Source of the DNA: UBA9676 sp963741615 | Lineage (GTDB): Bacteria > Actinomycetota > Actinomycetes > Streptosporangiales > Streptosporangiaceae | Assembly: GCA_963741615.1 (NCBI GenBank) | Contig: CAVUIU010000030.1 | Span: 124,001 to 188,000, forward strand | Direction of reading: 5' to 3' | Length of the DNA: 64,000 bases | Shown here: in pieces, positions 1-7,117 of the stretch | Layout: each line of letters begins with the position of its first letter | Numbering within the stretch: the first letter of the stretch is position 1 | The notes under the pieces: generated by a model | Databases searched by the model: none | The model's input: the letters and a program-made list of their open reading frames with translations, nothing else | Told to the model about the DNA's origin: nothing | Made by a program: the position numbers and the translations under genes

Positions 1-2
1 CC

Positions 3-176
3 TACGGCGTGCTGGGCGCCGCGGCCGTCTCGCTCCTGCCCGGATGGGCCCGGCGGCCGCTCCGCCTGCCCCGCCTGCCGGTGACCGAGGCCACGGTCGT
101 CCGTCCGGCCGGCCGCGCCATGGTCCAGGCCATCCGCTGGGCCACCACCGCGCCGCCCGCGGTCCCGGCCGCCTAG
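3..176 (+). CDS. C-terminal fragment, possibly DUF2236/MpaB-type oxygenase
   Basis: The window opens inside a reading frame that ends with TAG at 174. The 57 visible residues contain LLPGWARRPLRLP and EATVVRPAGRAM followed by a basic and hydrophobic tail. From memory this resembles the C-terminus of actinobacterial DUF2236 (MpaB-like, latex-clearing-protein related) oxygenases. The catalytic histidines would lie upstream and cannot be seen, so the family call is tentative. That it is coding rests on the open frame and typical high-GC codon use. Confidence 0.4.
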   Translation, partial: YGVLGAAAVSLLPGWARRPLRLPRLPVTEATVVRPAGRAMVQAIRWATTAPPAVPAA

Positions 177-255
177 TCCCGGGCGGATGAACGGCCGTCG
201 TCACGGCCACCGGATGCGGGCGTCCGCTGGCATCGCCACCTGCGAGCATGGACGG

Positions 256-780
256 GTGAGCGTCACCAGGCTTGTCACGTTCGGCGACGGCCCGGTCCTG
301 GCCGAGCTGCTCCGCGTCAACCGCGGCTTCCTCGCCCCCTGGGAGCCGGTCCGCGGCGACGACTACTTCACCGCCGAGGGCCAGCGGGCCGTGATCCGGG
401 ACGCGCTCACGCGGTACGCGCAGGGGACAGCCCTCCCTCACGTCATCCTCGGTGAGTCCGGCCGCGTGGCCGGCCGCATCACGCTCAGCGACATCGTGCG
501 CGGCCCGTTCCTGTCGTGTCATCTGGGCTACTGGGTGAGCGCCGCGGACAACGGGCGCGGCCTGGCCACCTGCGCCGTGCGCGACATCATCGGGGTGGCC
601 TTCGGGGGGCTGGGGCTGCACCGGATCCAGGCCGCCACGCTGCTGCACAACGTCAGGTCGCAGCGGGTGCTGGAACACAACGGGTTCGTCCGCTTCGGCG
701 TGGCGCCGGCCTACCTCAACATCGCCGGCAAGTGGCAGGACCACGCCCTATACCAGGTGGTGAAGGCGGCTCCGGGGTGA
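256..780 (+). CDS. GNAT family N-acetyltransferase, RimJ/RimL-like
   Basis: Predicted acetyl-CoA-dependent N-acetyltransferase of about 174 residues, the usual size for the RimJ/RimL group that acetylates protein N-termini or small amines. The acetyl-CoA loop is seen as NGRGLAT. The fold's late signature follows as LHRIQAATLLHNVRSQRVLE, then NGF. The N-terminal part has the family-typical LLRVNRGFLAPWEP. The GTG at 256 is preferred over the frame-opening ATG at 187 because homologues begin near TRLVTF and a purine-rich GGACGGG precedes it. The substrate cannot be inferred. It stands 44 bp upstream of an MFS exporter on the same strand. Confidence 0.85.
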   Translation: MSVTRLVTFGDGPVLAELLRVNRGFLAPWEPVRGDDYFTAEGQRAVIRDALTRYAQGTALPHVILGESGRVAGRITLSDIVRGPFLSCHLGYWVSAADNGRGLATCAVRDIIGVAFGGLGLHRIQAATLLHNVRSQRVLEHNGFVRFGVAPAYLNIAGKWQDHALYQVVKAAPG

Positions 781-823
781 TTGGGGTAGCTGCCCGGAAT
801 GACCGTTCAGTTACAGTGACGGG

Positions 824-2254
824 ATGCTGCCAGGGTCGCGCGGGGCTCGCCGCGTCCATCCGAACCTGATCCTGGCCGTCCTGTCGCTCGCTGCCCTTGT
901 GTACGCGGTCCTGAGTTCTGCGGTGATCCCGGCGCTGCCGACCATCCAGCGCAGCCTCCAGGCCAGCGAGACGGGTGTCACCTGGCTGCTGACCGGCTTC
1001 CTGCTCTCGGCCTCGGTCGGCACGGCGATCATCGGCAAGCTCGGCGACATGCACGGCAAGCAGCGGCTGCTGGTCTGGACCCTGCTGGCGCTCGCCGCCG
1101 GGACCCTGCTCGCGGCCCTGTCCGGCTCGCTGGCTGTCCTGATCGTGGCCCGGATCATCCAAGGGGTGGCCGGCGGTATCTTCCCGCTCTCGTTCGCGAT
1201 CGTCCGGGACGAGTTTCCCGCTGACCGGGTCGCCGGGAGCATCGGGCTGATGTCCGCCATCCTCGGGGTCGGGGGAGGGCTCGGGCTGGTTGTCGGCGGG
1301 ATCATCGACGAGCACCTGAACTGGCACTGGCTGTTCTGGATTCCGCTGCCGGCCATGATCCTCGCCGCTTTCTGCGCCTGGCGCTACATCCCGGAATCAC
1401 CGGTCCGCTCGCCGGGCCGGGTCAACTGGGCGGCGGCGGCGCTGATGACCACCGGCATGTCCTGCGTGCTCATCGCGATCGCCCAGACCACGGTCTGGGG
1501 CTGGACAGGGCCGCCCACGCTGGTGCTCCTGGCATCCGGCCTGGCCGTCTGCGGCTGGTGGATCCTGGTGGAGTTGCGCAGCCGCAACCCCCTGATCGAC
1601 ATGACGATGATGCGGGTCCGCGGGGTATGGACGGTCAACCTGGCGGCCTTCCTCCTCGGCGCGGGACTGTACTCGTGGTTCCTGCTGCTTCCGCAGCTCG
1701 CCCAGCTCCCGGCGAGCACCGGCTTCGGTTACGGGGCCTCGGTCGTGGCCGCGGGACTGTACCTGCTGCCGTGCGCGCTCGGCATGGGCGTGCTGGGCTC
1801 GGTGGCCGGCCGGGTCGAGCGGCGCTTCAGCTCACGGCGCGCGCTGATCGCCGGCGCGGCGGTGAGCGCCGTCGCCTGCGGCTGGCTGACGATAACCAGC
1901 CGGTACCCGTACGACATGCTGCTCAGCTCGATGCTGCTGGGGGTCGGGATCGGGCTCGCGTTCGCAGCGCTCGGCAACCTGATCGTCCAGGCCGTCCCGC
2001 CCTACCAGACAGGCGTCGCGAGCGGGATGAACACGGTGCTCCGCACCCTCGGCGGAGCGCTCGGAGGCCAGCTCGCGGCGACCTTCGTCGCCGCGAGCAC
2101 CGTGCACGGCCTGCCGACGCTGACCGGGTTCACCCGAACGTTCGCCATGTCAGCCCTGTTCCTGGCCTGCTGCGTCGGGGCGGGCCTGCTCGTCCCCGCC
2201 CGGCCGCGGGCGGTGACTCCCCGGCAGCCCGCGGCCATCACCAAGTCCGGCTAG
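824..2254 (+). CDS. MFS transporter, DHA2 (14-TM) drug:H+ antiporter type
   Basis: A 476-residue integral membrane protein with many hydrophobic helices, of the size of EmrB/QacA-type proton antiporters that export drugs or metabolites. The MFS motif A is seen between the early helices as GKLGDMHGKQRLL. Motif-C-like glycine-rich stretches follow (GVGGGLGLVVGG). The helix 1 sequence SSAVIPALPTIQRSL with TWLLTGFLLS is typical of DHA2 members. A short basic N-terminus precedes the first helix. No TetR-type regulator is adjacent, so the substrate is unknown. Confidence 0.92.
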   Translation: MLPGSRGARRVHPNLILAVLSLAALVYAVLSSAVIPALPTIQRSLQASETGVTWLLTGFLLSASVGTAIIGKLGDMHGKQRLLVWTLLALAAGTLLAALSGSLAVLIVARIIQGVAGGIFPLSFAIVRDEFPADRVAGSIGLMSAILGVGGGLGLVVGGIIDEHLNWHWLFWIPLPAMILAAFCAWRYIPESPVRSPGRVNWAAAALMTTGMSCVLIAIAQTTVWGWTGPPTLVLLASGLAVCGWWILVELRSRNPLIDMTMMRVRGVWTVNLAAFLLGAGLYSWFLLLPQLAQLPASTGFGYGASVVAAGLYLLPCALGMGVLGSVAGRVERRFSSRRALIAGAAVSAVACGWLTITSRYPYDMLLSSMLLGVGIGLAFAALGNLIVQAVPPYQTGVASGMNTVLRTLGGALGGQLAATFVAASTVHGLPTLTGFTRTFAMSALFLACCVGAGLLVPARPRAVTPRQPAAITKSG

Positions 2255-2327
2255 CCGCGCGCCGGGTCACGGGGTTCGCGCCCCCCGCGGTTGACGAGGA
2301 ACCGCTGGTCGTTGCTAGCGTTCCGGC

Positions 2328-2723
2328 ATGGCTATCTCGCTCAGTGAGGCGACGCTCAGGTTGCTCGACGGGAGGAACTACGCGGTCCTCGCCACGGTCA
2401 ATCCCGATGGCAGCCCGCACACCTCCGCGATGTGGGTGGGCCGTGATGGCGATGACGTGCTGTTCTCGACGGTGGAAGGGCGCGTGAAGCACCGCAACAT
2501 GCTGCGTGACCCGCGCGTCAGCGTCACGATTCTCGACTCCGGTGACCCGGAGAACTATGTCGAGCTGCGCGGCCGGGTGTCGATGATCCCGGACCCCGGC
2601 CGGCGGCTCCACATTCAGCTTTCCTGGAAGTACCACGGCAGGGATCCTGGGGCGGACGCACCCGGTGCCGCCCGCGTGATCGTGCGGATGGCCGTGCGGA
2701 AGGCCGCGGGGTACGCCGCATAG
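2328..2723 (+). CDS. PPOX-class oxidoreductase, probably F420-dependent
   Basis: A 131-residue split-barrel protein of the pyridoxamine 5'-phosphate oxidase-like superfamily. Actinobacterial members of this length usually bind F420 or flavin/heme and reduce or oxidise small molecules. Signature stretches are YAVLATVNPDGSPHTSAMWV, which forms the first strands, then GRVKHRNMLRDPRVSVTI, then YVELRGRV. The basic residues in RVKHRNMLRDPR fit a cofactor phosphate site. It begins with ATG 74 bp after the MFS gene and may share its transcript. A second PPOX protein lies at 55055-55519. Confidence 0.9.
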   Translation: MAISLSEATLRLLDGRNYAVLATVNPDGSPHTSAMWVGRDGDDVLFSTVEGRVKHRNMLRDPRVSVTILDSGDPENYVELRGRVSMIPDPGRRLHIQLSWKYHGRDPGADAPGAARVIVRMAVRKAAGYAA

Positions 2724-2826
2724 CCGCGGGCAGCGCGCGGGGCGCCACCAGCGCCCGGTAGTCAAGGCGCCAGCGCCGCAGGTCCGCACATGTGCCGCAG
2801 ATGCGGATGAATGTGCTTATTGGTGT

Positions 2827-2885
2827 TATCAGCGCTAATTTTGCAAAGAGGAGCTTTGCGAATAGCCAGGCTATTCCTGCTGATA
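2827..2885. other. AT-rich element with nested inverted repeats (three-way-junction fold)
   Basis: Within a roughly 150-bp island of clearly lower GC than its surroundings, TATCAGC (2827-2833) pairs with GCTGATA (2879-2885). This outer stem encloses two perfect hairpins. GCAAAG (2843-2848) pairs with CTTTGC (2854-2859) around AGGAG. AATAGC (2861-2866) pairs with GCTATT (2870-2875) around CAG. The fold is symmetrical, so either strand could form it. It sits 116 bp upstream of the NB-ARC gene start. It could be a structured leader, a folded single-stranded DNA site or a transposon end. It is described only; no function is known. Confidence 0.5.
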
Positions 2886-3000
2886 TTCCGATGATAATTG
2901 CCGCCGCAACCCGGGTCAATCCCAAAAAGGATCTGCAGGGGCGTGCGCTGTGCTATATATCGGTATTGCGGCCGTCCGGATTACGGAGGAGGGGGGCGTT

Positions 3001-4242
3001 GTGGCGGCGAAAGTGATCCGTTTGCGGCCGGGTAACCCGGTGTTACCCGGGGACGGGGCGCCGGCCGCGATCTCACTCCTGTCCCGCTCGATCCGGTCCG
3101 TCGAGCGGCGGCGCTGGTCCGCGGACCTGGTGCGCTCCGAGCTGGCCGGGCTGGTCGTGCACGGCGTCGGCGGAATCGGCAAGTCCATGCTTGCCGCCGA
3201 GATCGCCGCGCGGGTCGGGCGCCTCGAACCCGAACGCACGACCACGATCATCAGTGGCGAGGTGTCCGTCAACACGTTCCTCGCCGGGCTGGCCGCGGCC
3301 GTTCGGCGTCATCCGGGGGTTATCAGCCAGAGCCGGGTCCGCGCCGAGGCGGTGAAGGCGGCCGAACGGACCGATCTGCCGTGGGCCCAGCGGCTGGCGC
3401 TGCTCCGCGAGCACGTCCTCGGCCAGATCCCGGACCTGGTCGTGCTGGACAACTTCGATGACAACCTGACGGCGGACTCCGGCCGGTGGGCTGTCCGTGA
3501 CCCGGCCCTGGCCTGCTTGCTGGCGAGCGGGGCAGACGCACCCCGGCTGGTCAGGCTGCTGATCACCTGCCGCCATCCGTTCACCCTGCTCGGGGCCGAC
3601 GGGCCGACGCTCGGGTTCCGGCACCTCGGTCCGTTGTCCCGCTCAGGTTCGGCGGAGCTGGCCATGTCACTGCCCGCACTCGGGCGGCTCGGCGAACCGG
3701 AACTGGACCGCGCGTGGCGGCTGCTCGGCGGCCATCCACGCACGATGGAGTATCTGGATGCGCTGCTCGCGACCGGTCATGTCGGTTTCCCCGACGTCGC
3801 CCACCGCCTTGCCGTGGCGCTCCAGGCCAGGGCCGGCCAGCCGATTCTGCGCAAGGGTCCGGACGCCCCCACCAGGCTGTCCCGAGCGGCCGCGGAGAAG
3901 ATCACTCTTATCGCCGGCGACCTGCTGCTCGGAGACCTTTTCGGCCGCCTCGGCGCCGACGCGCAGCGCCTGCTCATCAGCGCATCGGTCTACCGCGCAC
4001 CGGTCGGCCGCAACGCCCCGCTGCTCCCCGGCGGCCAGTCCAGCCCGGCCAGGCTCACCGGCCTGGTCGCGGAGTGTGCGGCAACCGGACTGCTGGCGGC
4101 CGACCCGGCCCTGGCCGGCCCGGCCCGCCCGGCCCGCGCCCGGCCCGCCCGGCCCGGCCGACCTGCCCGATCCCGGCGGCGAGCCGCCGTCGGTGTTCGT
4201 GCACCGGTGGACCGCCTGCGAACTCCACCGCCGCCTGGCTGA
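3001..4242 (+). CDS. NB-ARC/STAND ATPase, N-terminal half of a frameshifted gene
   Basis: A signal-transduction ATPase of the AP-ATPase (NB-ARC) type. From GTG 3001, which has a strong GGAGGAGGGG upstream, the Walker A motif GVGGIGKS lies at residues 55-62. Walker B LVVLDNFDD is near 147-154, and the arginine-bearing sensor LLITCR is at 186-191. A helical winged-helix-like part follows. After about 4105 this frame becomes low-complexity Ala/Arg/Pro sequence and stops at 4242. The expected continuation (VFVHRWTACELHRR, then HRRAAEYWRRRI) is found in the next frame. The gene is therefore interrupted in the GC repeat at 4108-4160, by mutation or sequencing error. Its effector domain is discussed under 4415-5314. 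Confidence 0.75.
   Translation: MAAKVIRLRPGNPVLPGDGAPAAISLLSRSIRSVERRRWSADLVRSELAGLVVHGVGGIGKSMLAAEIAARVGRLEPERTTTIISGEVSVNTFLAGLAAAVRRHPGVISQSRVRAEAVKAAERTDLPWAQRLALLREHVLGQIPDLVVLDNFDDNLTADSGRWAVRDPALACLLASGADAPRLVRLLITCRHPFTLLGADGPTLGFRHLGPLSRSGSAELAMSLPALGRLGEPELDRAWRLLGGHPRTMEYLDALLATGHVGFPDVAHRLAVALQARAGQPILRKGPDAPTRLSRAAAEKITLIAGDLLLGDLFGRLGADAQRLLISASVYRAPVGRNAPLLPGGQSSPARLTGLVAECAATGLLAADPALAGPARPARARPARPGRPARSRRRAAVGVRAPVDRLRTPPPPG
4121..4160. repeat. 20-bp tandem repeat at the NB-ARC frameshift
   Basis: CGGCCCGCCCGGCCCG occurs exactly at 4121-4136 and again at 4141-4156, giving two units with a 20-bp period. The upstream coding frame and the downstream homologous frame disagree across it. 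One additional 20-bp unit would put them back in register; so would removal of a single base. Slippage in this run is the simplest explanation for the broken frame. Confidence 0.8.
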
Positions 4243-4414
4243 GGCGCACCGGCTCGACGAGGTGATCGACGCTCACCGGCGGGCAGCCGAATACTGGCGG
4301 CGGCGTATCACCGCGTGGCCGCACGACCTGCATGCACCGCTCGAAGCCAGCTACCACCTGTTCCAGGCGGGCGACCTCGCCCGCCAGCAGCAGCCCGCGG
4401 CGGGGCGGACGGCC

Positions 4415-5314
4415 ATGACGGTGGGGCGGCGGCTGGCTCTGCTCGGGCTGGTGACCATCCTCATGGTCGTGACCGCATCCCTGGCCGCCCACGCGACCGG
4501 GATCGTCTCCGCGGGTCATCGCCCCGTCAGCCCCATCAGCGCGGCGGCCAGGCGGGCGGCGGTGGTGCGCGGCGAGGCGGCGGCATGGGTCGCCCGGCAG
4601 GTCAGCCGGGACGCGATCGTGTCCTGTGATCCGGCGATGTGCTCCGCGCTGCAGGCGCACGGGTTCGCGGCCGGGAACCTGCTGATGCTGCGGCCGGCCG
4701 CGGCCGATCCGCTCGGCTCCGACGTCGTCATGGCGACGGCCGGTGTGCGCAGCCAGTTCGGCGGCCGCCTGGCGAGCGTGTACGCGCCGGCGGTCATCGC
4801 GAGTTTCGGCTCCGGCGGGCTGCGGGTCGACGTGCGCGCCGTCGCGCCGGACGGGGCGGCCGCCTACCGGGCGGCGCTCGCCTCGGACCTGGCCGCCCGC
4901 CGCGCGGCCGGGCGCCTGCTGCTGCGCAATCCGCGGGTCAGCGCCGCCGCGGCCGCCCGCGATGAGCTGGACACCGGCCGGGTGGACACGCGCCTGCTGC
5001 ACGTGCTGGCGGCGGTGGCCGCCGCCGGGCCGGTGCGGGTCGCGGCGTTTGCGGACTCCGGCCCCGGCGCCGGCGCGGGCATGCCGCTGCGGGCGGCGGA
5101 GGTGGCTGTCACGTCCCGCGCCGGTGGCAGCACCGGTGGCTTGCGGAACATGCTCGCCTTCGTGCGCGCGCAGCGCCCGCCCTTCGCCCCGGCGCAGGCG
5201 GGTATCGCCCGGGGCACCGGCGGCTCATTCGTGCTGAGGATCGAGTTCGCCGCGCCCAGCCCGGTCGGGCTCCTGCTGACCCAGCCGGCCGGCCGCGGAG
5301 CAAACCCTGATTGA
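4415..5314 (+). CDS. Single-pass membrane protein with ectodomain (C-terminal part of the NB-ARC gene frame)
   Basis: Starting at ATG 4415, the frame encodes a short basic segment and one hydrophobic helix (LALLGLVTILMVVTASLAA). About 260 mostly Ala/Gly/Val-rich residues follow, predicted outside the membrane, with two cysteines (SCDPAMC) near the start of the ectodomain. The same frame is open upstream and carries the TPR-like helices expected after an NB-ARC domain (about 4190-4400). The original product may therefore have been one NB-ARC-TPR-TM-ectodomain protein. The ectodomain is not recognised. It lies 61 bp before a secreted DUF4397 gene, a neighbour that suggests a cell-surface role. 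Confidence 0.6.
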   Translation: MTVGRRLALLGLVTILMVVTASLAAHATGIVSAGHRPVSPISAAARRAAVVRGEAAAWVARQVSRDAIVSCDPAMCSALQAHGFAAGNLLMLRPAAADPLGSDVVMATAGVRSQFGGRLASVYAPAVIASFGSGGLRVDVRAVAPDGAAAYRAALASDLAARRAAGRLLLRNPRVSAAAAARDELDTGRVDTRLLHVLAAVAAAGPVRVAAFADSGPGAGAGMPLRAAEVAVTSRAGGSTGGLRNMLAFVRAQRPPFAPAQAGIARGTGGSFVLRIEFAAPSPVGLLLTQPAGRGANPD

Positions 5315-5375
5315 TGCCAAACGAAACATGCGTGGCCGGCCCTGAGCCGGGCGCACCTTGGGAGGGATGGGACCA

Positions 5376-6266
5376 GTGAGATTGCCACAGAACGTTCTTC
5401 GGCTCGTGGTGGGGGCAGCGATGGCGCTGTCGGCGGGGCTGCTCGGCGCGGTCCCCGCGTCGGCATCGCCGGGCGCCGGGTGGGTCCGGCTGGCGCACCT
5501 GTCGCCGAACACCCCGCCCGTGGATGTGTACCTGTACTCCTTCGGCGACCCTCGTGCCCGGCTGGTGCTGCGGCACGTCAGCTACGGCACTGTCTCGCCG
5601 TATGAGAACATCCCGGCGGGGGATTACACCGTGTCGATGCGCCCGGCGGGTGCCGCGGCGACGGCGCAGCCGGTGCTGTCAACGGGGTTCTGGGTGAGCA
5701 CCGGGGACGCCTACACCGTGGCCGGGATGGGCCCCGCGTCCGGACTGCGGCTGCAGGTACTCAAGGACACGCTGGCCGTGCCGGCGGGGCGGGCGCTGGT
5801 CCGGGTGATCCAGGCATCGCTGCGCCAGCACATGGTGCGCGTGGCACTGGGCGGGCGCGTGCTGGCGCGGAAGCTGCAGTTCGCCAGGACGACGTCCTAC
5901 CCGCCGGTCACGGCCGGGACCCAGGTGGTGCGGGTCGCGGGGAGCAGCGAGGACGCCTCCCTGGGTGTCTCGCTGTCGTCGGACACCATCCACACGCTGG
6001 TGGTGCTCGACGGCGCGCGCGGGCTGCGCGTCACCAGCCTGGAGGACGCCGCCGGCACCTACCGCAAGGACCGCTTTCCTACCGCCGCCGTCTACGGCCC
6101 CGCCGTCGGTTCCCAGCTCCGCCTCATTACCCTGCGGCGGCATCTTCGACCCCGCGCTCCGCTCCTATCTCAGCAACGTCGTCGTCTACGCCGCCGCCGC
6201 CGGCTGGTGATGTCGCCGCCGGGCGCCTACCGTGGTGAGGACGGCGGGCTCCCGGGCCGCGGCTGA
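5376..6266 (+). CDS. Secreted DUF4397 protein fused to a broken sortase tail
   Basis: GTG 5376 has GGGAGGG nine bases upstream and starts a signal peptide (hydrophobic core to about residue 22, cleavage after ASA). The DUF4397 domain begins WVRLAHLSPNTPPVDVYLY and runs to about residue 227. The family is secreted or surface-displayed, of unknown biochemical role, and in actinobacteria often sits before a class F sortase gene. Here the domain joins directly to TYRKDRFPTAAVYGP, a sortase sequence. The last 40 or so residues are out of frame and arginine-rich. The encoded chimera is probably not functional beyond the DUF4397 part. Confidence 0.75.
   Translation: MRLPQNVLRLVVGAAMALSAGLLGAVPASASPGAGWVRLAHLSPNTPPVDVYLYSFGDPRARLVLRHVSYGTVSPYENIPAGDYTVSMRPAGAAATAQPVLSTGFWVSTGDAYTVAGMGPASGLRLQVLKDTLAVPAGRALVRVIQASLRQHMVRVALGGRVLARKLQFARTTSYPPVTAGTQVVRVAGSSEDASLGVSLSSDTIHTLVVLDGARGLRVTSLEDAAGTYRKDRFPTAAVYGPAVGSQLRLITLRRHLRPRAPLLSQQRRRLRRRRRLVMSPPGAYRGEDGGLPGRG
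6057..6210 (+). pseudogene. Class F sortase C-terminal remnant
   Basis: Read in the DUF4397 frame, 6060-6131 gives YRKDRFPTAAVYGP and then LRLIT. One extra C in the run 6130-6132 shifts the frame. Reading from 6133 in the new frame gives CGGIFDPALRSYLSNVVVYA and stops at 6208-6210. Together these form the TLxTC-type active-site strand and final strand of a class F sortase. The cysteine codon at 6133-6135 is the catalytic one and the arginine strand follows. The N-terminal two thirds, with the catalytic histidine, are missing. A deletion between adjacent DUF4397 and sortase genes would produce this. Confidence 0.75.
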
Positions 6267-6301
6267 CCCGGTTGCCGGCGTGACCCCTGGGGTGTGCATC
6301 G

Positions 6302-7063
6302 ATGACCGTGCTCCGCCTGTTCCAGCTGCATGGCAAGGTCGCCGTGGTGACGGGAGCCTCGTCCGGGCTGGGCGTTGCCGTCGCCCAGGCGCTTGCCGAG
6401 GCCGGCGCCAACGTCGCGCTCGGGGCGCGGCGCGCCGACCGGCTCGCCGAGACCAGCAAGCTGGTCGAAGACGCCGGGCGGCGCGCGCTGGCCGTGCCGA
6501 CCGATGTGCGCCAGCCGGAGGATTGCCGGCGGCTGATCGACCAGGCCGTTGCGACGCTCGGCCGGGTCGACATCCTGGTCAACAACGCCGGCGTGGGCAG
6601 CGCCGTCCCCGCCTCCATCGAGACTCCGGAGGAGTTCCGGTCGGTGCTGGAGACCAACCTCGAAGGCTGCTACTGGATGGCGCAGGCCGCCGCGCGGGTC
6701 ATGCCGGCCGGCTCATCGATCGTCAACGTGTCGAGCGTGCTCGGCATCGTGACCGCGGGGCTGCCACAGGCCGCCTACGCCGCGTCAAAAGCCGGCCTGC
6801 TCGGGCTCACCCGTGACCTCGCCGCCCAGTGGACCTCGCGCAAGGGGATCAGGGTCAACGCGGTGGCACCCGGCTTCTTCGCCTCCGAGATGACGCAGGC
6901 GTACCCGCCCGGCTATGTCGACCGTTTCCTCGGCGTGATCCCGGCCAAGCGGCAGGGCGAGGCGGCCGAGGTCGCCGCGGTCATCGTCTTCCTCGCCTCG
7001 GACGCCTCGCGCTACGTGACCGGCGTCACGCTGCCCGTCGACGGGGGCCTCAGTATCGCCTGA
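6302..7063 (+). CDS. SDR family oxidoreductase
   Basis: Classical short-chain dehydrogenase/reductase of 253 residues. The Rossmann motif TGASSGLG is near residues 18-25 and is preceded by KVAVVTG. The structural NNAG lies near 97-100, the catalytic serine is in NVSS, and YAASK carries the Tyr and Lys. The C-terminal IRVNAVAPGFFASEMT and VTLPVDGG are typical of FabG/gluconate-dehydrogenase-like members. GARRADRL after the second strand suggests NADP(H) preference. It is convergent with the NylB-like gene, so no partner reveals its substrate. Confidence 0.92.
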   Translation: MTVLRLFQLHGKVAVVTGASSGLGVAVAQALAEAGANVALGARRADRLAETSKLVEDAGRRALAVPTDVRQPEDCRRLIDQAVATLGRVDILVNNAGVGSAVPASIETPEEFRSVLETNLEGCYWMAQAAARVMPAGSSIVNVSSVLGIVTAGLPQAAYAASKAGLLGLTRDLAAQWTSRKGIRVNAVAPGFFASEMTQAYPPGYVDRFLGVIPAKRQGEAAEVAAVIVFLASDASRYVTGVTLPVDGGLSIA

Positions 7064-7117
7064 CCGGGCGCGGCGGGCCCGGCGGCGCGGCAGCCGGGCT
7101 CAGCTCCCGGCCGCCGG

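Noticed and set aside
2524..2925. A minus-strand 133-residue frame starting with a hydrophobic helix upstream of the NB-ARC gene.
   Set aside because: The TTG start has no ribosome site and most of the frame is antisense to the PPOX gene with Arg/Pro-rich shadow composition. Only the AT-rich part is interesting.
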